A stretch of DNA of 64,000 nt, from contig NZ_RWIR01000020.1 of NCBI RefSeq assembly GCF_009764265.1, positions 1 through 64,000 of the forward strand. Reading direction: 5' to 3'. The DNA is from Pseudomonas sp. PB101. Lineage in GTDB: Bacteria; Pseudomonadota; Gammaproteobacteria; Pseudomonadales; Pseudomonadaceae. Made by a program: the position numbers and the translations under genes. A model generated the notes under the pieces. The model searched no databases, was not told the origin of the DNA, and was given only the letters and a program-made list of their open reading frames with translations. This document shows, piece by piece, positions 52,044 through 62,537 of the stretch (its first letter is position 1; every line of letters starts with the position of its first letter).

Positions 52044-53525
52044 CTACTGGTTTTCGCTCACCTCGAGCTGCCCGTCCCAGCCACCGCCCAGCGCGGCGAT
52101 CAACTGCACGCTGGCGATCAGGCGGCTTTGCAACAGGTCAAGGTTACTGCGTTCATTGTTCAGCGCCGCCGCCTGGGTCACCACCACATCGATGTACGCG
52201 ATCAAACCGGCCTTGTATTGGTTCTGGGTCAGGCGCAACGATTCGCGGGCGGCGTCCAGTGCCTGTTGGCGCACGACGGCTTCGTCCTCGAGCACCTTGA
52301 GCTGCACCAGGAAGTTTTCCACTTCGCGGAATCCGTCCAGCACGGTCTGGCGGTACTTGGCCACCGTTTCGTCGTAGGCCGCTTCACTGCGGTCGACTTC
52401 CGCCGAGCGCTGGCCGCCGTCGAACAGGGTCATGGCCAATTGCGGCCCGACCGACCAGAAGCGGTTCGGCAGGCTGAACAAGTCTTTCGAGGTACTGCTG
52501 CTGTAACCACCGTTCAGACTCAGGGTCAGGTCCGGGTAATAGGCAGCCTTGGCCACACCGATGTTGGCGTTGGCGGCGATCACCGAGCGTTCGGCCGAAG
52601 CGATGTCCGGGCGACGTTCCAGCAACTGCGACGGCAGTGCCAGCGGTACTTGCGGCAACTGCGGAATGTCGGTGCTTTCCGCCAGGCTGAACTCGGCTGG
52701 TGGCAGGCCGATCAGCACGGCAATGGCGTTCTCGAACTGCGCACGTTGCCAGATCAGGTCGATCATGTCGGCTTCGGTGCTTTTGAGCTGGGTCTGGGCC
52801 TGGGCTACAGCATCCTTGCCCGAGACTCCTGCGCGGTACTGGTTCTCGGTCATCTTCAACGAACGCCGATACGCCTCGACCGTGTCCTGGAGCAAGCGCT
52901 TCTGGCCATCGATCACCCGCAATTGCAGGTAGTTCTGCACCAGTTCCGACTGTTGGCTCAGGCGCATGGCCGCCAGGTCGGCAAAGCTCGCCTGGGCATT
53001 GGCCGTATCGGCTTCGAGGCCACGCCGCAGTTTGCCCCAGATGTCGGCCTCCCAACTGACGCCGGCCTGGGCGGTATAGGTGTCGCGGATACCACTGGAA
53101 GAGCTGCTGAGGCTGGAGCTGCTGCTGCCAGTGCCTTGGCTGGAGCGGGTCTTGCCGGCCGTCAGGTCGACCGTCGGAAAGAACGCCCCACGGGCACTGC
53201 GCACCAAGGCCTGGGCCTGACGGTACTGGGCCTCGGACTGGGCCACGGTCTGGTTGGAGCTGTTGAGTTTGTCGATCAGGCCATTGAGCTGTCGGTCACC
53301 GTACAACTCCCACCATGCGCCGCGTGCCAGGGCGTCGCTCGGGTTGGCCTGACGCCAGCCTTCTGCGGCCTTGTACTGCACAGGCTCGGCGGTTTGCGGG
53401 CGCTGGTAATCCGGGCCGACGGCGCAGGCACTGAGCATCGCCACGCACAGAGACAGGCTCAACAGACACGAGCCTCGAGCCGTGATCAGCGGTGCAGCCA
53501 GGTTGAAAAGCGAACGTTCAGTCAT
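52044..53525 (-). CDS. opmB: OpmB-like outer-membrane efflux channel lipoprotein
   Basis: This 493-residue NodT-family outer-membrane factor has a signal peptide with lipobox LSAC (VAMLSACAVGPDYQRP), so it is a lipoprotein. The TolC-like repeats include GVSWEADIWGKLRRG and LLERRPDIASAERSVIAANA, both typical of the family. Its ATG overlaps the muxC stop by four bases. It forms the exit duct for the MuxABC pump. A serine-rich stretch (SSSSLSSSSSG at about 140-150) lies in the first repeat. Confidence 0.9.
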   Translation of the reverse strand: MTERSLFNLAAPLITARGSCLLSLSLCVAMLSACAVGPDYQRPQTAEPVQYKAAEGWRQANPSDALARGAWWELYGDRQLNGLIDKLNSSNQTVAQSEAQYRQAQALVRSARGAFFPTVDLTAGKTRSSQGTGSSSSSLSSSSSGIRDTYTAQAGVSWEADIWGKLRRGLEADTANAQASFADLAAMRLSQQSELVQNYLQLRVIDGQKRLLQDTVEAYRRSLKMTENQYRAGVSGKDAVAQAQTQLKSTEADMIDLIWQRAQFENAIAVLIGLPPAEFSLAESTDIPQLPQVPLALPSQLLERRPDIASAERSVIAANANIGVAKAAYYPDLTLSLNGGYSSSTSKDLFSLPNRFWSVGPQLAMTLFDGGQRSAEVDRSEAAYDETVAKYRQTVLDGFREVENFLVQLKVLEDEAVVRQQALDAARESLRLTQNQYKAGLIAYIDVVVTQAAALNNERSNLDLLQSRLIASVQLIAALGGGWDGQLEVSENQ

Positions 53526-56500
53526 AGCGGAGTTTCCAGAGCGGCATCGGTACGCACCCCACGCCATTTATTGAAGCGATGGCGCAGTTTGTCGAGATAG
53601 AGGTAAACCACCGGGGTGGTGTAAAGCGTCAGCACCTGGCTGAAGATCAGTCCGCCGATGATGGTCAGGCCCAGCGGCTGGCGCATTTCCGCCCCTTCGG
53701 CGCGACTGAGCAGCAACGGCAAGGCACCGAGGATCGCCGCCAGCGTGGTCATCAGGATAGGTCGCAAACGCTGCAGGCAGGCACTGCGAATCGATTCCAG
53801 CGGCGCCATGCCCTGATGTCGCTCCAGCTGCAACGCCAGGTCGATCATCAGGATGGCGTTTTTCTTCACCACGCCGATCAGCAGAAACAGCCCCAGCAAC
53901 GAAATCAGGCTGAATTCTCCGCCAAGCGCATAGATCGACAGTAACGCGCCGACCCCGGCCGACGGCAAGGTCGAGAGAATCGTCAGCGGGTGAATGTAGC
54001 TTTCGTACAACACGCCGAGCACCAGATACACCGCCACCAGCGCCCCCAGAATCATCCACGGCTGACTTTTTTGAGTCGCCGCAAAAGCGTCGGCTGTGCC
54101 GGCCATTTTCGCGATCACGTCTTCCGGCAGGCCGACCTTGGCAATCGCCCGCTCGATGGCGGCACCACCCTGCTCCACGGTCACGCCTTCGGCCATGTCG
54201 AAGGCAATGCTTTCCGAGGCGAACTGGCCTTCGTGGCTGACCCGGTCGTTTTCCAGGCTGTTTTCGTAATGGGCGATGGTCGACAGCGGGATCCGCGCGC
54301 CATCGGCGGTGATCACCTGGACCTGCTTGAGGGTGATCGGGTCCTGGGCGTATTTCGGATTGACCTCCATCACCACCTGATACTGGTTGAGGCTGTCGTA
54401 GATGGTCGATATCTGCCGCTGGCTGTAGGCGTTGTTCAGCACCGCCGTGACCATGTCCATGTCGACACCCAGGCGCTTGGCCTGGTCACGGTCGACGATC
54501 AGGGTCACTTGCCGCGCGCCCCGGCCTTCGCGCGCGTCGATCGCCGTCAGTTCCGGCAAGGCCTTGAGCGCGGTGACGACTTTCGGATACCACTCGCGCA
54601 ACGCCCCCAGATCGCCGCTTTGCAGGATGTACGAATATTGCGAGGTGGTCTGCTCGCGGCCGCCACCGAACTGCAGGTCCTGGTCCGCCATGAGCATCAA
54701 TTGTGCCCCGGGAACCTTGGGCATTTCCTTGCGCAGGCGCTCGATGACTTTCTGCGCGGAAAGGCTGCGTTCCTTGATTGGCTTGAGGCGCACCAGCATG
54801 AAGGCGTTGTTGGTGCCGTTGTTGCCGCCGATGAAGCCGGCGACGCTTTCCACCGCCTCGTCCTTCAACACTGCGCGGCGGAAAATTTCCATCTTCGGCT
54901 GCATCACACTGAACGACAGACCGTCGTCGCCACGTACGAAACCGATCAGCTGCCCCGTATCCTGCTGAGGCAAAAATGTTTTAGGAACAACAATATACAG
55001 CGCAATGTTAATGCCAATTGTCACGAATAGGCTGAGCAACGTCAGACGCTTGTGGCGCAGCACCCAGTCGAGGCTGGTGGCATATTTGCCGACCATCCAT
55101 TCGTTGGCCCGCTGGCTCCAGCGTTGCAGGCGGTTCTCCTGACCCGGCGTATGCGGCTTGAGCCAGCGGGCGCAAAGCATCGGGGTCAGGGTCAGCGACA
55201 CTACCAGCGAAACCACGATGGCCGCCGCCAGGGTGATCGAGAATTCGCGGAACAGGCTTTCGATGATCCCGCCCATGAACAGGATCGACAGGAACACCGC
55301 CACCAGCGACACGTTCATCGACAGCAAGGTAAAGCCGACTTCCTCGGCGCCGAGGTACGCGGCCTTCATCGGGCGCACGCCTGCGTCGATGTGCCGGGAA
55401 ATGTTCTCCAGCACCACGATGGCATCGTCCACCACCAGCCCGGTGGCCAGGATCAGCGCCATCAGCGACAGGTTGTTCAGCGAAAAGCCGTAGAGGTACA
55501 TCACGGCAAAGGTGCCGACCAGCGACACCGGCACCGCCAGGGTCGGGATCAGCGAAGCGCGGAAGTTACCAAGGAACAGGAACACCACCAGGATCACCAG
55601 CGCCACGGCGATCAGCAGGGTCATTTCCGCCTCGTGCAGCGTGGCCTTGATCACCGGCGAGCGGTCCATGGCCAGGTTGAGCTTGACGCTGGCCGGCAGC
55701 ACCGCCTGCAACGCCGGCAACTGTGCCTTGATCTCGTTGACCGTCTCGATGATGTTGGCACCGGCCTGGCGGTTGATCACCAGCAGCACCGCCGCGTCGT
55801 CGTTGAAGAAACCGCTGTTGTAGCGGTCCTCGACGCCGTCGCTGACCTTGGCCACATCCTTCAGGCGCAGAGCCGCGCCGCCGTTGTAGTGGATGATCAG
55901 CGACTCGTAGTCCTTGGCTTTTTCCAACTGGTCGTTGGCCTGGACCTGCCACAGCCGCTGGTCATCTTCGACCGAGCCCTTGGGCCGGCGCACGTTGGCA
56001 TTGGCGATAGTGTTGCGCACATCGTCCAGGGCCACGCCGTACTGGTTCAGCGACTGCGGTTCGAGCTCGATACGCACCGCCGGCAGCGAACTGCCGCCGA
56101 TCTGCACCTCGCCTACGCCCTGTACCTGGGACAGGCTCTGGGACAGGATCGTCGAGGCCAGGTCATAGAGCTGGCCTTTTTCCAGCACATCCGAGGTCAG
56201 CGACAGCACCATGATCGGCGCCTGGGACGGGTTGACCTTCTTGTAGGTCGGCATGCTGCGCATCCCGCTCGGCAGCAGGGTGCGCGAAGCGTTGATGGCC
56301 GCCTGCACTTCCCGCGCCGCACCGTTGATGTCGCGGTCCAGGTCGAATTGCAGGATCACCCGGGTCGAACCCTGGCTGGAGCGGCTGCTCATGGTGTTGA
56401 CCCCGGCAATGCTGCCGAAGGAGCGTTCCAGCGGCGTGGCCACGGTCGACGCCATGACCTCGGGGCTGGCCCCGGGCAGGCTGGCCTGGACCACGATCAC

Positions 56501-56629
56501 CGGAAAGTCCATTTGCGGCAGCGGCGACACCGGCAACAAACCGAAGCTCACGCCGCCCAGCAGCATGATCGCCAAGCTCAGCAGCATGGTCGCGACCGGG
56601 CGCTTGATGAAAGGTCCCGAAAGGTTCAT
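53522..56629 (-). CDS. muxC: MuxC-like RND efflux permease subunit
   Basis: This 1035-residue inner-membrane RND transporter has the expected two large periplasmic loops and 12 transmembrane segments. Proton-relay aspartates are in [14 protein letters not shown] (TM4). It follows the MdtC/MuxC subgroup of heteromeric pumps in which two different RND proteins form the trimer. Four-base overlaps with muxB upstream and opmB downstream indicate strict coupling. P. aeruginosa MuxABC-OpmB exports aztreonam, macrolides, novobiocin and tetracycline, but the substrate range here is untested. Confidence 0.93.
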   Translation of the reverse strand: MNLSGPFIKRPVATMLLSLAIMLLGGVSFGLLPVSPLPQMDFPVIVVQASLPGASPEVMASTVATPLERSFGSIAGVNTMSSRSSQGSTRVILQFDLDRDINGAAREVQAAINASRTLLPSGMRSMPTYKKVNPSQAPIMVLSLTSDVLEKGQLYDLASTILSQSLSQVQGVGEVQIGGSSLPAVRIELEPQSLNQYGVALDDVRNTIANANVRRPKGSVEDDQRLWQVQANDQLEKAKDYESLIIHYNGGAALRLKDVAKVSDGVEDRYNSGFFNDDAAVLLVINRQAGANIIETVNEIKAQLPALQAVLPASVKLNLAMDRSPVIKATLHEAEMTLLIAVALVILVVFLFLGNFRASLIPTLAVPVSLVGTFAVMYLYGFSLNNLSLMALILATGLVVDDAIVVLENISRHIDAGVRPMKAAYLGAEEVGFTLLSMNVSLVAVFLSILFMGGIIESLFREFSITLAAAIVVSLVVSLTLTPMLCARWLKPHTPGQENRLQRWSQRANEWMVGKYATSLDWVLRHKRLTLLSLFVTIGINIALYIVVPKTFLPQQDTGQLIGFVRGDDGLSFSVMQPKMEIFRRAVLKDEAVESVAGFIGGNNGTNNAFMLVRLKPIKERSLSAQKVIERLRKEMPKVPGAQLMLMADQDLQFGGGREQTTSQYSYILQSGDLGALREWYPKVVTALKALPELTAIDAREGRGARQVTLIVDRDQAKRLGVDMDMVTAVLNNAYSQRQISTIYDSLNQYQVVMEVNPKYAQDPITLKQVQVITADGARIPLSTIAHYENSLENDRVSHEGQFASESIAFDMAEGVTVEQGGAAIERAIAKVGLPEDVIAKMAGTADAFAATQKSQPWMILGALVAVYLVLGVLYESYIHPLTILSTLPSAGVGALLSIYALGGEFSLISLLGLFLLIGVVKKNAILMIDLALQLERHQGMAPLESIRSACLQRLRPILMTTLAAILGALPLLLSRAEGAEMRQPLGLTIIGGLIFSQVLTLYTTPVVYLYLDKLRHRFNKWRGVRTDAALETPL

Positions 56630-59600
56630 GGCTGCTCTACCGCTTCCACGGACTCAGGCTTGCGACCCCAGCGCCGACCGAGACGGTCGAAATACAGGTA
56701 GATCACCGGCGTGGTGAACAGCGTCAGCACCTGGCTCAGCAGCAAACCGCCAACCATCACCAGACCCAGCGGCTGGCGCAGTTCCGCACCGGAACCGGAG
56801 GCCAGCATCAACGGCACGGCACCGAAGAGCGCCGCCAGGGTGGTCATCAGGATCGGCCGGAAACGCAGCAGCGCCGCCTGATAGATTGCCGTTTGCGGGT
56901 CCATGCCCTGATTGCGTTCGGCGTCGAGGGCAAAGTCGATCATCATGATCGCGTTCTTCTTGACGATACCGATCAGCAGAATGATGCCGATGATCGCGAT
57001 CATGCCCAGGTCATTGCCGCTCAGGATCAACGCCAGCAAGGCGCCCACCGCCGCCGACGGCAATGTCGAAAGAATGGTGATCGGATGGATGTAGCTCTCG
57101 TAGAGCACGCCCAGCACGATGTACATGGTCACCACCGCCGCCAGGATCAGCAGCAGCGTGCTCGACAACGATGCCTGGAAAGCCTCGGCGGCGCCCTGGA
57201 ACTGGGTCTGCACGCCAATCGGCATGCCGATGTCCTTCTGCACCTGCTCGATCAGCTCGACTGCATGCCCCAGCGCCACGCCGGGCGCCAGGTTGAAAGA
57301 CATCATCACCGCCGGGAACTGGCCGATATGGGTAATCGCCAGTTGCGCCTGACGCTCTTCGATGCGTGCCAGGCTGGACAGGCGCACTTGCCCGCCATCG
57401 GTGGTCTTGACGTGAATCTGGTTCAACGCATCCGGGCCGAATTTCTCTCCGGACTGTGATTGCAGGACCACGCGGTATTGGCTCGCCTGGGTGTAGATCG
57501 TGGAAATCTGCCGCTGGCCGAAGGCGTCATACAGTGCATCGGTGATGTTCGACACCGACACACCGACCCGCGACGCCGCATCGCGGTCGATCACCAGATA
57601 GACCTGCAAGCCCTTGTCCTGCAAGTCGCTGGCGACGTCGGTCAATTCCGGTCGGTCGGCCAAAGCCTCGACCAGCCGCCCGCTCCACAGGCTCAGCAGC
57701 TCCGAGTCCGGCGACGACATGCTGAACTGGTACTGCGTGCGGCTGACCCGGTCTTCGATGGTCAGGTCCTGCACCGGTTGCATGAACAGGCGAATGCCGA
57801 CCAGTTTGTCCAGCTCCGGTTGCAAGCGGGCGATGACTTGCGTTGCGCTGAGGTCGCGATCGTTGTGCGACTTTAGGTTGATCAGCAAGCGACCGCTGTT
57901 GAGGGTCGAGTTGTCACCGTCCACGCCAATGTAGGACGACAGGCTCTCGACCGCCGGGTCCGCCAGAATCACCTTGGCCAGCTCCTGCTGACGCTCGCTC
58001 ATGGCCGCGAAGGAAATCGATTGCGGTGCTTCGGAAATGCCCTGGATGACGCCGGTGTCCTGCACCGGGAAGAAGCCCTTGGGCACCACCATGTACAGGA
58101 ACACCGTCAACCCCAGAGTGCCAATGGCCACCATCAGGGTCAGCGGCTGGTGCTTGAGCACCCACTGCAACTTGCGTCCGTAGGCGGCGATCATCCAGTC
58201 GATGAACGCACCGCTGGCACGATAGAAACGCCCCTGTTCCTCTTCCCTGGGTTCACGCTTGAGCAGGCGCGCACACATCATTGGCGTCAGGGTCAGGGAC
58301 ACGACAAGGGAAATCAGGATCGCCACCGCCAGCGTGATGGCGAATTCGCGGAACAGGCGCCCGACCACGTCCGCCATGAACAGCAGCGGGATCAGCACGG
58401 CGATCAGCGACAACGTCAGGGAAATCAGGGTGAAACCGATCTGTTTGGCGCCCTTGAGCGCGGCGTTCAGGGGGCTGTCGCCCTCCTCGATGAAACGCGA
58501 AATGTTCTCCAGCATGACGATCGCATCGTCCACCACGAAACCGGTGGCGATGGTCAGGGCCATCAGGGTCAGGTTGTTGACCGAGAATCCGGCCAGGTAC
58601 ATCACGCCGAACGTACCGATCAGCGACAGCGGTACGGCCACCGACGGAATGATCGTGGCACTGGCGCGACGCAGGAACAGGAAGGTGACCATGACCACCA
58701 GGGCGATGGCGATCAGCAGTTCGTGCTGCACGTCCTGGACCGAGGCGCGGATGGTCTGGGTGCGGTCGGTCAGCACCACCACGTCGAGGCCGGCCGGCAG
58801 GTTGTCGGTGATGCTCGGCAGCAGGGCCTTGATCCGGTCCACCACCTCGATCACGTTGGCGCCGGGCTGACGCTGGATGTTCAGCAGCACGGCCTGGTTC
58901 TCGTTGGCCCAGGCCGCCAGGCGCTCGTTTTCCGCGCCGTCGACGATTTCCGCGACGTCCTTCAGTCGCAACGGCGCGCCGTTGGCGTAGGCCAGAATCA
59001 GGTTGGCGTAGTCCTTGGGCGACGTCAGTTGGTCGTTGGCATCGAGCATCGAGACCCGGGTCGGACCGTCGAAGTTGCCCTTGGGCTGGTTGACGTTGGA
59101 CGCGCCGATCAGCGTGCGCACATCCGACAGGTTCAAGCCGTTGGCCGCCAGGGCCTCGGGGTTGACCTTGATCCGCACGGCCTGGCGCTGACCGCCGGCA
59201 ATGCTGACCATGCCGACACCGCTGATCTGGGCGATTTTCTGCGCCATGCGCGTATCGACCAGGTCGTTGAGCTTGGGCAGCAGCATGGTCCTGGACGTGA
59301 TGGCCAGGGTCAGCACCGGTGTATCGGCCGGGTTGACCTTGTTGTACACCGGCGGTGCCGGCAGGTCCTTGGGCAGCAAGTTGGTCGCGGCGTTGATCGC
59401 CGCCTGCACCTGTTGTTCGGCCACGTCCATGTTGATGTCGAGGCTGAAGCGCAAGGTCAGCACCGACGCGCCGCCGGAACTGGTGGACGCCATTTGCGTC
59501 AGGCCGGGCATTTGCCCGAACTGGCGTTCAAGCGGTGCAGTCACTGCGCTGGTCATGACATCCGGGCTGGCGCCGGGGTACAGGGTCATGACGCGAATGG

Positions 59601-59730
59601 TCGGGTAATCAACCTGGGGCAAGGCCGACACCGGCAGCAACCGATAAGCGATCACGCCGGCCAGAATAATGGCCAGCATGCTCAGCGTGGTGGCTACCGG
59701 GCGAAGGATGAACAGCCGCGAGAGATTCAT
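56626..59730 (-). CDS. muxB: MuxB-like RND efflux permease subunit
   Basis: This 1034-residue RND transporter is the partner of MuxC. It starts [19 protein letters not shown] and carries the TM4 aspartates in [14 protein letters not shown]. MuxB/MdtB and MuxC/MdtC are paralogues that assemble as B2C trimers, and both open with the same MNLS-RPVAT pattern. The start overlaps muxA by four bases and the end overlaps muxC by four. Confidence 0.93.
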   Translation of the reverse strand: MNLSRLFILRPVATTLSMLAIILAGVIAYRLLPVSALPQVDYPTIRVMTLYPGASPDVMTSAVTAPLERQFGQMPGLTQMASTSSGGASVLTLRFSLDINMDVAEQQVQAAINAATNLLPKDLPAPPVYNKVNPADTPVLTLAITSRTMLLPKLNDLVDTRMAQKIAQISGVGMVSIAGGQRQAVRIKVNPEALAANGLNLSDVRTLIGASNVNQPKGNFDGPTRVSMLDANDQLTSPKDYANLILAYANGAPLRLKDVAEIVDGAENERLAAWANENQAVLLNIQRQPGANVIEVVDRIKALLPSITDNLPAGLDVVVLTDRTQTIRASVQDVQHELLIAIALVVMVTFLFLRRASATIIPSVAVPLSLIGTFGVMYLAGFSVNNLTLMALTIATGFVVDDAIVMLENISRFIEEGDSPLNAALKGAKQIGFTLISLTLSLIAVLIPLLFMADVVGRLFREFAITLAVAILISLVVSLTLTPMMCARLLKREPREEEQGRFYRASGAFIDWMIAAYGRKLQWVLKHQPLTLMVAIGTLGLTVFLYMVVPKGFFPVQDTGVIQGISEAPQSISFAAMSERQQELAKVILADPAVESLSSYIGVDGDNSTLNSGRLLINLKSHNDRDLSATQVIARLQPELDKLVGIRLFMQPVQDLTIEDRVSRTQYQFSMSSPDSELLSLWSGRLVEALADRPELTDVASDLQDKGLQVYLVIDRDAASRVGVSVSNITDALYDAFGQRQISTIYTQASQYRVVLQSQSGEKFGPDALNQIHVKTTDGGQVRLSSLARIEERQAQLAITHIGQFPAVMMSFNLAPGVALGHAVELIEQVQKDIGMPIGVQTQFQGAAEAFQASLSSTLLLILAAVVTMYIVLGVLYESYIHPITILSTLPSAAVGALLALILSGNDLGMIAIIGIILLIGIVKKNAIMMIDFALDAERNQGMDPQTAIYQAALLRFRPILMTTLAALFGAVPLMLASGSGAELRQPLGLVMVGGLLLSQVLTLFTTPVIYLYFDRLGRRWGRKPESVEAVEQP

Positions 59731-61043
59731 GCGCCGCCCTTTTTCGCCTTGTCAGTGGTCGCAGGCGTTGCCGCGTTGGCCGCCGACTTGCCTTGCAGGT
59801 GTTCAGTGGGCGTGGCCGGCACGTCCTCGCTGTCGTTGACCACCTCCACGTCACTGCCGTCCTTCAGGCGGTCGGTGCCTTCCAGTACAACCCGGTCACC
59901 CGCCGACAGGCCTTCGGTGACCACGGTGTTCACTCCGTCGCTGGCGCCGACTTTCAACTGCCGGATCTTGACCTTTTTGTCACCGTCCAGGGCATAGACG
60001 AACGTGCCGTTGGTGCCGAACTGGATCGCGGCGGAAGGCGCGAGTACGACGTTCTTGAGGGTATCGGCGAGCAGGCGCACGTTGACGAATTGGTTGGGGA
60101 ACAGCGACTGGTCGCGGTTCTCGTAACGGGCCTTGAATTTCAGGGTGCCGGTGGTCACGTCGATCTGGTTGTCCAGGCTCTGCAGCACGCCGGTGGCCTG
60201 GAGTTTGGTGTCACCGCGATCCCAGGCTTCGGCCGGCAATTTGGCGCCGCTGCGATAACGGGCGAGCACGGTGTCGAGGCTGTTTTCAGGGAGGGTGAAA
60301 GCAACGCTGATCGGTTGGGTCTGGGTAATGATCGCCAAGGCGGTGGTGTCGTTGGCGGCTACCAGGTTGCCGACATCGAGTTGCCGCAGGCCGACGCGTC
60401 CGGTGATCGGTGCGCGGATCTTGGTGAATTCGAGATTGAGTTTGGCGTCGTTGACCGCCGCCTGATTGGTCTTGACCGTGCCCTGGAACTGACCGACCAG
60501 TGCTTCGGCGGTGTCCAGGGTCTGTTTGGCAATGCTGTCTTCGCGGTACAGGCCGCGATAGCGCTCGACGTCGACCTGGGCGTTTTTCAGCTGCGCCTGA
60601 TTCTGCAGCAAGGTGCCTTCGGCCTGGAGCAAGGCGTTCTGGTAAGGGCGCGGGTCGATTTCGGCCAGCAGGTCGCCCGCCTTGACCATCTGCCCTTCTT
60701 CGAAAGCGATCTTGACCAGCTCACCGCCGACACGACTGCGCACATTGATGGTGTTCAGCGCCGTGACCGTGCCCAGCGCCTTGAAGTACAGCGGGAAATC
60801 GCCGGTGACTGCCGGCGCCACGCGCACCGGTACCGGCCCCGACGCCCCACCGAACCCCGGACGCATCCCCCCCGACCGGCCGGTATGCCCGGCGACGGCT
60901 TTTTGCCCCGCGGCCTCTTTGGGTGCAGCGCTGCCGGGCCAGAATTTCCAGCACAGGACGGCGATGACCAGCAGGACAAGCAGGCCGAACAGCCAGCGAC
61001 GAGGACTACGGGAAGCGGAGGATTGCATTGAGTGATCAACCAT
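59727..61043 (-). CDS. muxA: MuxA-like periplasmic adaptor (membrane fusion protein)
   Basis: This 438-residue adaptor joins the RND pair to the outer channel. An N-terminal anchor ([16 protein letters not shown]) is followed by a glycine-rich linker, a lipoyl/hairpin domain ([18 protein letters not shown] segment and [19 protein letters not shown]) and a beta-barrel ([16 protein letters not shown]). The start is uncertain: ATG at 61043 (MVDHSMQSS) is chosen over 61028 and over an upstream GTG at 61085, none having a strong ribosome site. The C-terminus is rich in Ala/Lys. It is the first gene of the operon. Confidence 0.9.
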   Translation of the reverse strand: MVDHSMQSSASRSPRRWLFGLLVLLVIAVLCWKFWPGSAAPKEAAGQKAVAGHTGRSGGMRPGFGGASGPVPVRVAPAVTGDFPLYFKALGTVTALNTINVRSRVGGELVKIAFEEGQMVKAGDLLAEIDPRPYQNALLQAEGTLLQNQAQLKNAQVDVERYRGLYREDSIAKQTLDTAEALVGQFQGTVKTNQAAVNDAKLNLEFTKIRAPITGRVGLRQLDVGNLVAANDTTALAIITQTQPISVAFTLPENSLDTVLARYRSGAKLPAEAWDRGDTKLQATGVLQSLDNQIDVTTGTLKFKARYENRDQSLFPNQFVNVRLLADTLKNVVLAPSAAIQFGTNGTFVYALDGDKKVKIRQLKVGASDGVNTVVTEGLSAGDRVVLEGTDRLKDGSDVEVVNDSEDVPATPTEHLQGKSAANAATPATTDKAKKGGA

Positions 61044-61108
61044 TGGGCGCGTGGGCTTTTTTACATGAGGCTGAACGATAAGCACTGGCGGGTCTTAAGC
61101 AAAGCGCC

Positions 61109-61125
61109 TTTACCGGCAATTTACC
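61109..61125. promoter_or_regulatory. TTTACC-N5-TTTACC direct repeat upstream of muxA
   Basis: TTTACC-GGCAA-TTTACC forms two 6-bp half-sites spaced 11 bp apart, as seen for OmpR-family response regulators. It lies 66 bp upstream of the muxA start in the gap to tpx. The regulator is unknown. Confidence 0.4.
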
Positions 61126-61175
61126 TTTGGCTTACGTAGCAGGAGATTTATCCAAGACACTGAAACACAAATGAA

Positions 61176-61201
61176 AACGGCCTGGACAGAGCCAGGCCGT
61201 T
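61176..61201 (-). terminator. Rho-independent terminator of tpx
   Basis: AACGGCCTGG (61176-61185) pairs with CCAGGCCGTT (61192-61201), a 10-bp stem with a 6-nt loop. Read on the - strand the stem is followed by TTTTCATTTG, a T-rich tail. It begins 20 bp after the tpx stop. Confidence 0.75.
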
Positions 61202-61220
61202 AACAATTGTAATGCTTTAC

Positions 61221-61721
61221 TTATTTCAGAACGGCAAGTGCCGCTTCGTAGTTCGGCTCGTCAGCGATTTCGCCAACCAGCTCGCTGTGCAGCACGTTGT
61301 CGTTTTCGTCCAGCACGACCACGGCACGGGCGGTCAGGCCTTTCAGCGGGCCGTCAGCGATGGCCACGCCGTAGTTCTGAATGAACTCGGCGCCGCGCAG
61401 GGTCGACAGGTTCTGGACGTTTTCCAGGCCTTCGGCACCGCAGAAACGCGCCTGGGCGAACGGCAGGTCAGCGGAGATGCACAGCACGACAGTGTTGGCC
61501 ACGTCGCTGGCCTTGGCGTTGAACTGGCGCACGGAGGTGGCGCAGGTCGGGGTGTCGACGCTTGGGAAGATGTTCAGCACTTTGCGCTTGCCGGCAAAGT
61601 CTTTCAGGGTGACGTCGGACAGATTGCCGGCAACCAGGGAAAAGGCTGGCGCCTTGGAACCGGCTTGTGGCAGTTGGCCGTTGACTTGAACAGGGTTGCC
61701 TTTGAGAGTGACTTGAGCCAT
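61221..61721 (-). CDS. tpx: Tpx, atypical 2-Cys thiol peroxidase
   Basis: This 166-residue peroxiredoxin reduces lipid and hydrogen peroxides using thioredoxin. The peroxidatic cysteine is in [14 protein letters not shown] and the resolving cysteine in QARFCGAEG, as in E. coli Tpx. The ATG at 61721 follows AGGACTCC with good spacing and matches the family N-terminus ([10 protein letters not shown]). It is monocistronic, with a terminator just after it. The predicted location is cytosol or periplasm, and no signal peptide is seen here. Confidence 0.95.
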   Translation of the reverse strand: MAQVTLKGNPVQVNGQLPQAGSKAPAFSLVAGNLSDVTLKDFAGKRKVLNIFPSVDTPTCATSVRQFNAKASDVANTVVLCISADLPFAQARFCGAEGLENVQNLSTLRGAEFIQNYGVAIADGPLKGLTARAVVVLDENDNVLHSELVGEIADEPNYEAALAVLK

Positions 61722-61855
61722 GAACGGAGTCCTTCTGAACGTTGTGGTGGAGAATTTTGACGAGGCCGAAGTTAACCACGAAATTGTCCGACGACCTATG
61801 GTCAAACATGAATTGTCATGTAACAGGGCACAAAACTGGATACAACCCACAAACT

Positions 61856-61947
61856 TGTGGGAGCGAGCCTGCTCGCGATGGCGTCAGATCAGTCACTAGC
61901 GATATTGGATGACATTGCGCTTTCGCGAGCAGGCTCGCTTCCACAGG
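61856..61947. repeat. REPIN upstream of tpx
   Basis: TTGTGGGAGCGAGCCTGCTC at about 61855 faces TCGCGAGCAGGCTCGCTTCC ending at about 61942. The two REPs are about 45 bp apart, in the divergent gap between tpx and the YciI-like gene. Confidence 0.85.
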
Positions 61948-62126
61948 GTTCGTGTGTCAGCCGAACAACTCGGCAAAAGTACAGAGTACGCCCTCACCCG
62001 CCGCTTCCCGAGGTTCAGGACGAAAGGCACACGTCATCGACGAAAACTTTTGTCAATACTCTGTCGAATTGCTCCAACGTCGTTCGATTATAAATCGAGC
62101 CACTCAACTGCAACGGAGACGACACC

Positions 62127-62537
62127 ATGCGATTCATGATCATCATCAAGGCCAGCGCCGATTCCGAAGCCGGCGTGATGCCCAGCCAGGAACTGTTGAC
62201 CGCCATGGGCAACTACAACGAAGAACTGGCCAAGGCCGGGATTCTCCTCTCCGGCGACGGCCTGCAGCCGAGCAGCAAAGGCGCCCGCGTGCGATTCGCG
62301 GGTGACAAGCGCACCGTCATCGACGGCCCCTTCATCGAGACCAAGGAATTGATCGCCGGCTTCTGGATTTGGCAGGTGAAGTCCAAGGAAGAAGCCATCG
62401 AATGGGTCAAGCGCTGCCCCAACCCGATGCCCGGCACCGAAGCCGAGATCGAGATTCGCCAGGTGTTCGAACTGGACGACTTCGGTGCGCAACTCACGCC
62501 CGAGCTACGTGAGCAGGAAGAGCGAGTGTTCGGGTAA
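62127..62537 (+). CDS. YciI/DGPF-family protein
   Basis: This 136-residue protein belongs to the YCII-related (DGPF) family. It starts MRFMIIIKASADSEAG, and the family block appears as VIDGPFIETKELIAGFWIWQ, where DGPF gives the name. Some members are fused to ECF sigma factors or act on small molecules, but the function here is unknown. ACGGAG precedes the ATG. No sigma-factor gene follows, although DGPF proteins often precede one. The 3' end overlaps the convergent pyocin-like gene by 44 bp. Confidence 0.87.
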   Translation: MRFMIIIKASADSEAGVMPSQELLTAMGNYNEELAKAGILLSGDGLQPSSKGARVRFAGDKRTVIDGPFIETKELIAGFWIWQVKSKEEAIEWVKRCPNPMPGTEAEIEIRQVFELDDFGAQLTPELREQEERVFG

